Shown piece after piece: positions 44,322 to 55,075 of a DNA stretch of 64,000 bases; position 1 is the first letter of the stretch, and every line of letters begins with the position of its first letter. The notes under the pieces were generated by a model that searched no databases, had not been told where the DNA came from, and was given only the letters and a program-made list of their open reading frames with translations. Position numbers and translations under genes: made by a program. The DNA lies in the NCBI GenBank assembly GCA_039090855.1, contig CM077011.1, positions 19,593,001-19,657,000 on the forward strand. Reading direction: 5' to 3'. Origin of the DNA: Macrothele yani. Its lineage: Eukaryota; Arthropoda; Arachnida; Araneae; Macrothelidae.

Positions 44322-45019
44322 TGAATGTAGAATGTTCTCAAATATCCGGAATTTTCGATTTTCCTTCAACACCATGTTCCCAATTAGATTAGGTAAGCGA
44401 GGTTTAACTCTCATTAAATCTATCTTTTAGGTTTTGACTTTGAATCACTGATTTGTACCCCCAACGTTTACCTCCATCCAAACATTTTCACAAATCTGCT
44501 CAGCTGGCTAACATAATGTTGAAAAGTCTTTACGTACTTAGAAATTAAGTCAAGTTAATTAGCATCCAGAAAAATTCTGAAACCAGAGCCCACTAATATC
44601 AGCATCTGACACAGTTAATCTTTTCAGCGAGTGTATCCCCGAAGACCGTAAACAAAGATGATGGCATCCTACATCCTTATTTTACCCCAGATTTATTCTT
44701 AGACCATTTACAAGCACTTTTTATCCTCCTGGGCTGTTGCAGGATGTGATTATGTACTCGATTTTAGCTTTCTTATTTTGTTGCTATTTCTTATGTAAAT
44801 TTTGTTTATTTTCCCTCGATCAGACTATCCGTACTTAACGTTATATCTCAACTCCCGAATGCTTTGCTGGATGTGGCAATACAGGAAGAGGATCAAAGGT
44901 GAAGGAACAGATAAAAACGAAGATCCTTCTTTGTGATAGCGGGTGAGTTATTCTCAAAATTAAAGTCACTTGATTATTACGAGGATATTACCCTATCGAC
45001 CTTGTTCTATGAACTAATG
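44322..45019. other. Unassigned stretch
   Basis: No recognisable gene, repeat or tRNA-like element. Confidence 0.45.
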
Positions 45020-46241
45020 CACAGTCGAGTCACATTATTGTGACCACCTCCTACCTTTGACGTCAACAGCGCCAATGAAAGATGGCACGCGTCGTGAGCT
45101 GGCTTTTAATGTATATGAGGTATGCTGTAGGCAACCTGAAAACATATCACTCGTTGCTGTAATGGATAAAAGGAGCGTTTTATCAGATTTGCAAAAAAGG
45201 ATGATTATCGGCTTTTGGGCCAAGTGTGGCAGTATTTGTAAAACAGCACAGTTTGTGAACTGTTCGCGTACTGCTGTGGTTAGAGTGTATCGATCGGGAT
45301 TGGAGAAATGTCCCCATTGGGAAAACGCGACGTGCAAACTGCGTAGCACCACACGTGCCATTGATGTGAGAGGTGAACGTCGGCTTTGGAGGTGCGTGAG
45401 CCCCGATCGACACGCTACAGTCGAGCAACTCACTGGCTGAATGAACCAGGAGGCTACATGAAGTGTGTCTAAAATTGCAGTTCAGCGCACCCTGCTACGT
45501 ATGGGGTTCCGGTGCAGACGGATGGTCACTGCGCCTATGCTAACGAAGGTGCATCGGCAGAAATGGCTTACATTTGGACGGCAGTATCGGAATTGGATAT
45601 GCGCTGAGTAGCAGAGAGTTGCTTTCTTGGATGAGTCACGTTTTCTGCTTTATCGAACGGATGGACGTTGGCGTATAATGCGAGAAACATCGAAGCACAA
45701 ACACACTTTTCAATCATTTCTGGAAGAACACAAGCTGGTGGGGGCAGCGTTATGGTCTGGGGAATGTTTTCGTGGCATTCTATGGGTTCACTCATACCTG
45801 TGGAAGGCATTATGGACTGAATTCGTTATGAGCCCATCCTTGCAGACCACGTAAACCCATACATGCTGATCGTCTTTCCTGGGGTGGATGGAATCTTCCA
45901 GCACGACAAGGCCAAGGGTTACACAGCTAGAAATGTCCGAGAGTGGTTGGAAGAGCACGATGAAGACTTCAAAGAACTTCCCTGGCACCCTAACTGTTCA
46001 GTCTTAAACCCAATTGAGCATCTGTGGGATGACCTTGATCATGTTGTTCACTCTATGTATCCTCCACCACGCACCCTCCAGAAGCTGTCAGATGCACTGC
46101 AGTCAGCATGGCTCCACATACCTGTGAACAGCTTCCAGCATCTTACTGAGTCACTCCCAGCCCGTCTAGCTGCTGTCCGCGCTGCACACGGCGGTTGCTC
46201 TGGGTATTTACTGGTGGTCACAATAATATGAATCGACCTTG
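45020..46241 (+). mobile_element. Tc1-like DNA transposon, family A copy 2
   Basis: Same terminal inverted repeats as 1738-2948 (TCACATTATTGTGACCACCT at left, mirrored by GGTGGTCACAATAATATGAA at right). The element is 1222 bp. The flanking TA has decayed on both sides. Confidence 0.9.
45075..46230 (+). pseudogene. Tc1-like DD34E transposase, broken
   Basis: Three frames make up the gene. 45057-45440 holds the helix-turn-helix part (MDKRSVLSDLQKRMIIGFWA, GSICKTAQFVNCSRTAVVRV) and GERRLWRCVSPDRHATVEQL, ending at a stop. 45627-45854 carries FLDESRFLLYRTDGRW, the first catalytic Asp. 45863-46231 carries IFQHDKAKGYTARNV, the second Asp (the following Asn is Lys), and LNPIEHLWDDL, the catalytic Glu. 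It is the best preserved member of this family here. Comparison with 1782-2888 shows the mutations are independent. Confidence 0.9.
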
Positions 46242-46620
46242 CATATGTTAAAGTTAGTTATTACCAGTTAATGTACGACCCATTATTTCGTATGTGGTGA
46301 AAGTGCACCGTTATGTTAATAATAGTTAGTATCACTTGTATTTGTTCTAAAAAATGAGAAGTAAACATTAGTTGCGTATCGAACGCTGTAAGTTTGACGA
46401 ACTTTTCCAGTATTCAAGCATTTTAGACTGTTCCCTTTAAGCTTTCTATATGCATACATATACACATGTGTTATATCACTAAGATGTTCTCTGTTCTTCT
46501 CTTCTCTGTTCTCTCTGTTCTCTGTTCTCAGTTTGTTCTCTCTTAGCTCCACAAGAAAGACAAACTTCCAGATAAATATTTAACTGATGGAACTAGAATT
46601 TACTTACTATTTGTGTACCA
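46242..46620. other. Short unassigned stretch with TTCTC-rich microsatellite
   Basis: The stretch 46490-46545 is an irregular TGTTCTC/TTCTC repeat. Nothing else recognised. Confidence 0.6.
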
Positions 46621-46639
46621 AACGTTTCCATTTACAGCT

Positions 46640-47070
46640 ATCTTGCCGCACAGCTCGAGTTTCTCTGACATCCATCACACGATGCACATAACACCTTTTG
46701 TACCTCAAATTCCATCTTTTTCTCATCCCAATTCGTGTATCTGGTCCTCCCTAGATTTCTTGGGCCTTGGTCTACCTTTCTTTCCTGCCACTTTGACTGA
46801 AAAAATTCTCTTAGTGAGCATTTCATCACTTAAATATTTCAACATGACCAAACCACCTAAGAGTATTACTTTCCACTTCAGTAACAACATTTTGCCTCAC
46901 ACTGCACAACTGCAACACATCTTGATTCCTCACATGATCAGAGCGAGTCTTACCACAACCGATTGCGACAAAACTTGGATATGGAAGGGCAAAAGAGGGG
47001 ATTTCAACATTAGTAATGCCTTTCTCCAGAACACGTAAGTAATGCCTTTCTTCAACACACACACGACTGC
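46640..47070 (-). pseudogene. LINE C-terminal remnant
   Basis: The reverse strand reads ESNTLRWFGHVEIFK (near 46870), then continues in another frame as MLTKRIFSVKVAGKKGRPRP, then KKSREDQIHELG. LRWFGHV followed by a K/R-rich GRPRP segment is typical downstream of LINE reverse transcriptases. Immediately upstream on the same strand is the 135-bp array derived from the preceding part of such a LINE. Confidence 0.8.
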
Positions 47071-47181
47071 TATGTCTCTTCTGCAGTACTCAGGTCTTAC
47101 TGCGGTATATCAGATAGAAACAATTACACTCTCATGCACGACCATTCGGGGCTTTTTTGAGAATTCATCATTTCTGTGAAA

Positions 47182-48940
47182 TTGTATCAAAGCAGCTGTG
47201 ACGTTTCAATGAAGAGTTCACTCGCCTACTAATTTCACCATTTAATTTGTTCTCTTGGTCAAACATGTGTCCAAAATAGACAAACTCGTTCGCTGACTTC
47301 TTTAAGCTTTCTAAGCTTATCTCAAAGCAGGTGTGACTTTCAATGAAGAGTTCACTCGCCTACTAATTTCACCATTTAATTTGTTCTCTCGGTCAAACAT
47401 GTTTCCGAAATATACAAACTCGTTCGCTGACTTCTTTTAGCTTTCTAGTGCTTATTCTCAAAGCAGGTGTGACTTTCAATGAAGAGTTCACTCGCCTACT
47501 AATTTCACCATTTAACTTGTTCTCTCGGTCAAACATGTTTCCGAAATATACAAACTCGTTCGCTGGCTTCTTTAAGCTTTCTAGTGCTCATCTCAAAGCA
47601 GGTGTGACTTTCAATGAAGAGTTCACTCGCCTACTAATTTCACCATTTAATTTGTTCTCTCGGTCAAACATGTTTCCGACATATACAAACTCGTTCGCTG
47701 GCTTCTTTGAGCTTTCTAGTGCTTATCTCAAAGCAGGTGTGTCTTTCAATGAAGAGTTCACTCGCCTATTAATTTCACCATTTAATTTGTTCTCTCGGTC
47801 AAACATGTTTCCGAAATATACAAACTCGTTCGCTGGCTTCTTTAAGCTTTCTAGTGTTTATCTCAAAGCAGGTGTGACTTTTAATGAAGAGTTCACTCAC
47901 CTACTAATTTCACCATTTAATTTGTTCTCTCGGTCAAATATGTTTCTGAAATATACAAACTCGTTCGCTGGCTTCTTTAAGCTTTCTAGTGCTTATCTCA
48001 AAGCAGGTGTGACTTTCAATGAAGAGTTCACTCGCCCACTAATTTCACCATTTAATTTGTTCTCTCGGTCAAACATGTTTCCGAATTATACAAACTCGTT
48101 CGCTGGCTTCTTTAAGCTTTCTAGTGCTTATCTCAAAGCAGGTGTGACTTTCAATGAAGAGTTCACTCGCCTACTAATTTCACCATTTAATTTGTTCTCT
48201 CGGTCAAACATGTTTCCGAATTATACAAACTCGTTCGCTGGCTTCTTTAAGCTTTCTAGTGTTTATCTCAAAGCAGGTGTGACTTTTAATGAAGAGTTCA
48301 CTCACCTACTAATTTCACCATTTAATTTGTTCTCTCGGTCAAATATGTTTCTGAAATATACAAACTCGTTCGCTGGCTTCTTTAAGCTTTCTAGTGCTTA
48401 TCTCAAAGCAGGTGTGACTTTCAATGAAGAGTTCACTCGCCCACTAATTTCACCATTTAATTTGTTCTCTCGGTCAAACATGTTTCCGAATTATACAAAC
48501 TCGTTCGCTGGCTTCTTTAAGCTTTCTAGTGCTTATCTCAAAGCAGGTGTGACTTTCAATGAAGAGTTCACTCGCCTACTAATTTCACCAATTAATTTGT
48601 TCTCTCGGTCAAACATGTTTCCGAAATATACAAACTCGTTCGCTGGCTTCTTTAAGCTTTCTAGTGCTTATCTCAAAGCAGGCGTGACTTTCAATGAAGA
48701 GTTCACTCGCCTACTAATTTCACCAATTAATTTGTTCTCTCGGTCAAACATGTTTCCGAAATATACAAACTCGTTCGCTGGCTTCTTTAAGCTTTCTAGT
48801 GCTTATCTCAAAGCAAGTGTGACTTTCAATGAAGATTTCACTCGCCTACTATTTTCACCATTTAATTTGTTCTCTCGGTCAAACACGTTTTCGTAATATA
48901 CAAACTCGTTCGCTGGCTTCTTTAAGCTTTCCAGTGCTTA
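47182..48940 (-). repeat. 135-bp satellite made from a LINE coding segment, 13 copies
   Basis: The monomer is 135 bp (45 codons). Read on the reverse strand each monomer gives PANEFVYFGNMFDRENKLNG, then EISRRVNSSLKVTPAL, then a TAA stop. This matches the LINE at 54.7-55.1 kb (YEFTCLGSMFDKENKLGCEI, then INSRVNSSLKVITAL). The array is thus a multiplied piece of LINE reverse transcriptase C-terminal sequence. Two variants recur 405 bp apart (47856 and 48261; about 48035 and 48440), showing a three-monomer block. A 482-codon forward frame (47448-48896) crosses the array antisense to the LINE; it exists because 135 is divisible by three, and I do not annotate it as a gene. Confidence 0.92.
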
Positions 48941-49019
48941 TAAATTAACTAACACATCATAAGGACTTCTAATGTTAATGCCTTTGAATGATTTCAACAG
49001 CTTTAAATTCATGTTACAG

Positions 49020-49450
49020 TTAAATGACAACTGCTGTCTTAGTACGATGTTGAAGTATAAAATATTTAATATAAAAAACATTTTTTTGTTAAAATCATAT
49101 AAAGATTAAAAGCACATGAGACCTTTTAGCTGAGCACCGGCCCCTTCCTCAGATGTGATTAATAGCATATGAATGTTGTGGTTAAATACACTGGGTGTGG
49201 ATATGACGTGCATGCGTAGTACAGGCATGCACATATATGTGATATTATAATGAGGTAACTAACACAAACATAAACAATAGTCTTAAAGTCAATTATTCAT
49301 GAGTCTTTTTGAAGAGCTTTTTCCTGGGGTTTGGAATAATGCAAGGATACAGCATAATGGTTGGTGATGAAAAATTTGCAAACTTTCCGTAAATAATGTT
49401 ACTATTCGTAACACCGGAGTGGTTAATACAGTTGTCTCATTCCATTGAAG
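49020..49450 (-). repeat. Penelope-like terminal repeat (pLTR), same strand as the RT
   Basis: The reverse strand here matches the forward strand of 51287-51710 over about 420 bp: for example GGAATGAGACAACTGTATTA and, further on, ACCACAACATTCATATGCTA. The two copies therefore form long inverted repeats around the Penelope-like element. The repeat contains a hammerhead-like motif (49113-49157). Confidence 0.88.
49113..49157 (-). ncRNA. Hammerhead ribozyme-like motif (decayed)
   Basis: Reverse strand. Stem I strands CACAT (49157-49153) and ATGTG (49117-49113) pair perfectly. The core CTGAGGA (CUGANGA consensus) lies at 49152-49146, and the position of the conserved GAAA reads AAAA (49127-49124). 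The cleavage-site nucleotide would be C at 49118. G12 of the core is mutated, so this copy should not cleave. The order matches the plus-strand motif at 51583-51627. Confidence 0.55.
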
Positions 49451-49477
49451 TTGATATGCCCCTTCACGAACTAGGCG

Positions 49478-49702
49478 GCCGCCCCGGTGGCGCAGTGGTC
49501 TAAGGCGTTGGCCTCTGATCATTCGTCCGTAAGGGGTCCGGGTTCGAATCCCGGTGAGGCATGGATGTTGTGTTTGTCTTACGGCACTGGTTCTCTCCCT
49601 TCTCTGGAACCAGTGACCCTAAATTAGGGACGGGCGACTGCTTATAGCCCATTGAGTTGCTCACGGTGGTCGTGAAACCTCCAATCAAAAAAAAAAAAAA
49701 AA
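49478..49702 (+). mobile_element. SINE-A with perfect 13-bp target duplication
   Basis: Head GCCCCGGTGGCGCAGTGGTC, B-box CGGGTTCGAATCCCGG, body TAAATTAGGGACGGGCGACT, GTTGCTCACGGTGGTCGTGA and a 17-A tail. CACGAACTAGGCG occurs at 49465-49477 and 49703-49715. It is the most intact SINE-A here and inserted next to the Penelope-like element. Confidence 0.96.
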
Positions 49703-49759
49703 CACGAACTAGGCGCGATAGGGCCATGGAGGTAGATCCGGTTTTAATATTATATTTTT

Positions 49760-51220
49760 GATAAGCGAGTCTTCAAATTATGGGTGGTCGATCCGATATA
49801 TAGTCGATCTTCCAGGTCTCGTTGCAACGAAATTGCATAAATACCGTGTCGATCTTGCGCCTGGATCAAGTCTCTGTCTTTTTTCACCATTGTTCAAATG
49901 TCATCAGTCTTGACACCAAAATTTATGCCATAGGTTTTACAGATGTTTTAAAGAATGTTAGTTATTGTTGGGAAATAGGGTAAGGATCCAAGAAATTTGC
50001 TTGATCTACGGACTCTAGTTAAGGTAATACGGATTTGTTCAAGCAATGTTTGAAAAAGACTGCTTACAAGTGACTGGGAATATCCAAATGTAGCAGCAAA
50101 GTTCTTGATTCTTGCAATATCCTTGTCGCGCAATTCAGTTGTTGATGAATGTGATAAAGCACGCACATCTCATCATGAAATGGATCTAAGACAGTTTTTG
50201 ATTCAGGGGGTGAGCTGATGTAAACAGTATCATAGAAATTACAGACGAGGTTTTCGGTACAGAGAGGTAGTTATTCAATGATTTAGAGGGTCACGCTGCA
50301 ATAAAATATCCAGAAATGGGATGGTGAAGTTATATTCAAATTCCAAAGTAAAATTTATAGAAGGATATTTAGATGAAAGAGATGCAGTGAAATTATGCAG
50401 TTCTTCACAAGTGGAGGGCCTAAACAACAGAATGTCATAAACGGAACGCACATACAGTATCGGTTTAATATGTAAGTTTGACAATATTTCGTTCTCCAAA
50501 TCCTGCATAAGTATTTTTGCGAGTACTGCTGATCGAAGGGATCCCATGGGGTCTCCTTTTAGCTGACGGTAGATTGTACCATTGAATCGAAAATATGTTC
50601 TATTAGATACTAAATGCAGTGCTCAAAGTATAGCTTGAATCTTATTGTTCTAAAACTACAAGGCTTGTAGTTTTAGAACAATAAGGTCATGAACAGCACT
50701 GATAGATATGTTGGGATACAAAGAAAATCACGTCAAGTGAAACCATAGTAAATGAGGCGTTTCCGGGTTGGAGGGATCGCATACGTTTTAAAGTTTGGAC
50801 GGAGCTGGATACCGAGTAATTAGAGTTGACAGTAAGTTGCGAGAGGAATGAGGCTAATGCTTGTTCTAAAGGTCTAGTCGGACTCGCATAAGCAAATACA
50901 AGGGGTCTTAGAGGATTGCCTACTTTGTGGAGTTTTAACTTCCCAAAATGTTCCGGAACTCTTGGGCCAGGGGGGCGGCATTATTAGAAATACAGGTGGG
51001 AAGGGAATCAAGTGTTTTAAGTTTACTAAGTGCTGAAACAGTAGCAGGGATCGGATCTCGAAAACAAATGGAATGAGGGATTTTTTGAATTGCTTGATAC
51101 ATCTTGAAATGATAGTCAGAGCTGTTAGGTATTATGATTTGAGGAGATTTATCTGCGTTAATGATAGAAGCTGCAGGGTTCTTTCTAGGAGCCCGATGTT
51201 GTTTTCGCTCCTCCAACATA
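49760..51220 (-). pseudogene. Penelope-like RT with GIY-YIG endonuclease, broken
   Basis: Reverse strand. 51219-50935 is an N-terminal part of the RT (KSPQIIIPNSSDYHFKMYQA, ICFRDPIPATVSALSKL). 50547-50275 is the palm and following region: MGSLRSAVLAKILMQDLENE, then ILYVRSVYDILLFRP, where the Tyr-x-Asp-Asp active site (RYVDD type) has become SVYDI, then PSINFTLEFEYNFTIPFLDI. This order is characteristic of Penelope-like RTs. Near the end, GIYAISLQRDLEDRLYIGST with NLKTRL (about 49855-49760) is the GIY-YIG nuclease fold, including its Gly-Ile-Tyr, Tyr-Ile-Gly and Arg. Stops and shifts separate the pieces, and a 22-bp inverted duplication disrupts it at 50641-50685. Confidence 0.88.
50641..50685. 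repeat. Perfect 22-bp inverted repeat with one-base loop
   Basis: CTTATTGTTCTAAAACTACA plus AG (50641-50662) is followed, after one G, by its exact reverse complement (50664-50685). It lies inside the Penelope-like RT region and interrupts it. Confidence 0.95.
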
Positions 51221-51286
51221 TAACACGTGACACCTTGACGTCCAATGATGGTACGAGTAGATTTGATGGCTTGTGCTACTTTGTAT

Positions 51287-51710
51287 CAACCTCAATGGGA
51301 TGAGACAACTATAATAACCACTCCTGTGTTACGAAATTTAACATTATTTACGGAAAGTTTGGAAATTTTTCATCGCCAAACATTATGCTGTATCCTTGCA
51401 TTATTCCAAACCACTGGGAAGAGCTCTTCAAAAAGACTCATGAATAATTGACTTTAAGACTATTGTTTACGTTTGTGTTAGTTACCTCATTATAATATCC
51501 CCTATATGCGCATGTCTGCAGTACGCATGCACGTCATATCCACACCCAGTGTATTTAACCACAACATTCGCATGCTATTAATCACATCTGAGGAAGCAGC
51601 CGGTGTGGACCTGAAAGATCTTATATGCTTTTTAACTGAAGTTTTTTTTATTAAATATTTTATACTTCGAGATCGTGCTAAGACGGAAGTTGTCATTTAA
51701 CTTCAACTAC
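51287..51710 (+). repeat. Penelope-like terminal repeat, inverted copy
   Basis: Forward-strand match to the reverse complement of 49020-49450: TTATTTACGGAAAGTTTGGA, ACTTTAAGACTATTGTTTAC, CATATCCACACCCAGTGTAT and others. It carries the hammerhead-like motif at 51583-51627. Confidence 0.88.
51583..51627 (+). ncRNA. Hammerhead ribozyme-like motif
   Basis: Core CTGAGGA at 51588-51594 (CUGANGA) and GAAA at 51613-51616 are both intact. Stem I is CACAT (51583-51587) with ATATG (51623-51627), four of five pairs; the other copy has all five. Stem III is the palindrome AGATCT (51616-51621), a minimal stem of the kind reported for dimeric hammerheads. The cleavage position would follow T at 51622. Stem II (51595-51612) pairs only at its base (AG with CT) in this copy. 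Hammerheads are known in Penelope-like terminal repeats; activity here is inferred to be weak or lost. Confidence 0.6.
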
Positions 51711-52384
51711 AGCACGAAATCTTTTCATTTTAAATTCACGTCATAAATATTTTAACTCAGTGAATTGTATGTATATTGGTACCAAATGAAAAATTGTTTG
51801 GAAATCAAGAAGTATCATATTTAATTGATAAACTAAGACTCTAGCCAGGAAGCTGCCTGAGTGTAAATATACAACATTATTCTGGCATCCTGTACTTCGC
51901 CTGCAGCCACACTGTCCTTCTCAAAGTTCAGTACGCACCGGATTTCAAAGCTTCTTCTCCGATATACGTATTGAATAAATTCTGTAAGATACAAAAATTA
52001 AGATAATGCTGCGATAGTTGTCATAATCCTTCCTACTCCGCTCTGATAAATTGTCAAAAGAACTGACCTCTTCCATTTTTCAATCAACAAGTCACCTTTC
52101 CAAGCTATTTTAGTTCTATGTAACCAACGAATACCTGTCATTTAACTAGGTTTAATCAACTCCCTGCTAAATTCATCAAGCCTCAGCTTTTTAATACATG
52201 CATACATAATTTAAGAAATGCAGATTAAGTGTCCCTGTGTTAGGTACACAAACCTTAACACAAGGACTCGTAATCTACAATACACTCTTAATCAAAGTTT
52301 TAATTTACAATGCTTTTACAAGATTTCTGACTTTTATAAATTATCAAAATATAACATATACGTATATATGCATATACATATGGA
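51711..52384. other. Unassigned A/T-rich stretch
   Basis: No recognisable gene or repeat. Confidence 0.45.
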
Positions 52385-53265
52385 GTGAGAAATGGTGATA
52401 GCATATCTCCCAAACTCTTGAATGCCACATTTCAAAGTGTCTTTCAACCATTGAACGGGAAAAAAAGGGGATAAAGATTAATGGAGTGTATTTATCTCAC
52501 CTTCGATTTACTGATGTAATCATTTTTGCAACAACTCTTTCGGAGCTGCAGAGTATGATCCAGAAAGTTGTTGACAACAGTAAAGTGGGATTAAAAATGT
52601 ATTTTCAGAAGACAAACGAGATGTACAAGATATAAAGATTTATCGATTGATGGGGAAAAGCTGGAGATAACCGATTCCTACATTTACTTTGGACAGCAGA
52701 TATCAAGCGAGGGTCACATTGATGAAGAAATTATTCGGTGTAAAAAACTTGGCTGGAGAGCTTTTGGAAGAAACAGTACACTTTTCAAGAGCAATATGCC
52801 ATTATGTTTTTTAAGAAAAGTGTTTAATCAATGCATCCTTCCAGTTCTTTCGTATGGAACACAGATATGGACTTTAACGAAAAAAGGCATGCAAAGACTG
52901 CAAATAACTGAAAGAACCAAGAAGAAATGCATACCTAGTGTAACCAGGAAAGGTAAGGAGAAGAACTCCTGGATAAAGGAAAATGACAAGAGTGGAAGGC
53001 ATAATGATCAGAGTAAAATCCCTGAAATGTTAATGGGGTGGACATGTTGCCAGAATAACGGACCACTGATGGACAATCGAAATTTTAAACTGGATTCCAA
53101 GGAACAGAAAATGACCCAGAAGAATACCACACGGGAGATGGATGGATGAAATTTTAAAGCATGCCGGAGTAACATGGAGGAGACAGGCTCAAGACAGACA
53201 GTTGTCGAAGAAACATTGGAAGACCTTCATTAAGCAATGGATTGATAGTTGTTGAGAACGATGAT
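52385..53265 (+). mobile_element. RTE-type LINE, 5'-truncated copy
   Basis: Begins within the RT at the equivalent of VRQGDTISPKLFNATL (GTGATAGCATATCTCCCAAA) and keeps THLRFTDVIIFA, where the FADD active site has decayed to FTDV. The last part (52796-53149) reads MPLCFLRKVFNQCILPVLSY and QIWTLTKKGMQRLQITERTK, matching the RTE at 40.4-43.6 kb. It ends with GATGATGAAGACGATGACA, the family tail. Frameshifts and stops throughout. Confidence 0.88.
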
Positions 53266-54689
53266 GAAGACGATGACATACATATGTTATATACAGTATG
53301 ATGTTATATTGTGATACTTTATAGAAGGCAGAAAGGCTTGTGTACATAAACCAAGGATTTGTAATGTGAATTTCTTAAATATTTGACGTATTTTTTCAGT
53401 TTATTACTAATGCTAATAACAATGAGAAATAATAGATACCTATGAGCATTAATTGCATAGAATTAATTTCAATATCAATTAATTTTAATAAAATATTTCT
53501 TTTAGGTGAAAAAATATATTTTATCACAACCAAAGTTGCCTTATGCTTTCGAGTTATGATGATGACGTTGGACAAGCGTTGCAAGTACTAAAAACCACTC
53601 TTCTAAGGTGTAGTACTTTTCAACGCAAAATAGCTTTCAGGAAAACGAACACATCTTTGTGCAGTTAATGCTATTTGTGATATATCTGTCAGGTATCTAA
53701 ATATACATGATCTTTCAAATACTTTATTTGGATACATTTAAAGTTTCGAAATACTTATTTGGACACGTTTCAATGTTTAGGACATATTGGAAGTTATGTT
53801 CCCTTCAGAAAATAGATTCCATAAAGTGATTACGATCAATTTATATAAAGCCTCAGTTGTAGGAATTTCAGGGAAATATATTTTGAAAATTTTTGCTTTT
53901 TGCGTTCGTTTAGAAATGTGGAAAAATGTACTAAAAAGAACGTTCATATTTGCAATATACGCCATATGCTATAAAAGTTTTATGCAGTAAGAGACTTTTT
54001 GTTGCTGAGGAAGAAAATCTTGGATCATTCTTTCCTCTTTCAGTACATCATCCTGACATAGAGAGCCCCATAAAGAGAAGGAAACACATGGAAATTCCAT
54101 TTCTGCAGGCGATTTCTTTTTTGTCTGTCTCAGGGACATCCATTACTGGCTGCGTCTTTTTGAGCAGATAAGTACACAGAAGTGACCACATGATAAACCA
54201 CTTAACCGCGACGATTTCTGTCTAACACTTGCGAGATTTATGGCAGAAGAACTTACACACTGTCAGTTTTCTACGCAGCAGTAAACTTCACTTCGCAGAT
54301 ACTAGACGAAAGGTGGCTGCTTGCGAACTAATGGATAAAAGAAAACGTTATGGGTATGATTACGAAGGACACTGTGACGTCTGTCCTGAGTGCCACGATT
54401 GACGAGTGCGTTGTATTTTATTACGGGCACTGAGATTGAATGTTGCAAAGCCTGTAGAAGAAAAGTCACCTAATTAAAAGAAAATTTAAAGTTTCAAAAC
54501 AGATGATACTTAACAAATGCTATCTCAGTTTTGTGATTAACACCGAGTCTTTATTCCGTCTTTCATATTATTTTTCCATTTTGCATTGTATTTAGTTTCG
54601 TTCAGTTACTGTCACTATGACAGTTGTAATACATTTATGAATACGTGCACATGCGTCATGACGAAAGAAACAAATATGCTTTATTTCTT
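53266..54689. other. Unassigned A/T-rich stretch of 1.4 kb
   Basis: Frames of up to 73 codons without motifs. No repeats or tRNA-like structures seen. Confidence 0.45.
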
Positions 54690-55075
54690 GATAATATCCG
54701 CGCATACAGATTGCTCTGCGTGCGCAGATATTACGAAGACATAAACGGTATTAGAGAGAGTAAAGGTGAGTTGCAGAGTATGTCGTCCCTGATGTACGAA
54801 TCTTGTATGAAATTCAAGCTCAGTATATATTAAGTGGAAATCGAAGTTACGACTTTTGAGCTCGAAATCGTTGGTACTAAATGCAAGATCTGTCTAAATA
54901 GCTCAAAGGTAGACCAGGTTTATGAGTTTACGTGTTTAGGAAGCATGTTTGACAAAGAAAACAAATTAGGTTGTGAAATTATTAATAGTCGAGTGAATTC
55001 ATCTTTGAAAGTTATAACAGCTTTAGGAGTATTTCACAGGAATGATGGTTTCTTAGAAACTTGTCAAATGCCCGT

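Larger units (their letters stand above)
49740..51290 (-). mobile_element. Penelope-like retroelement body
   Basis: The region between the inverted terminal repeats carries a reverse transcriptase remnant (51220-50275), a C-terminal extension (50166-49948) and a GIY-YIG endonuclease segment (about 49900-49760), all on the reverse strand. With the flanking repeats the whole insertion spans about 49020-51710. Confidence 0.85.
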
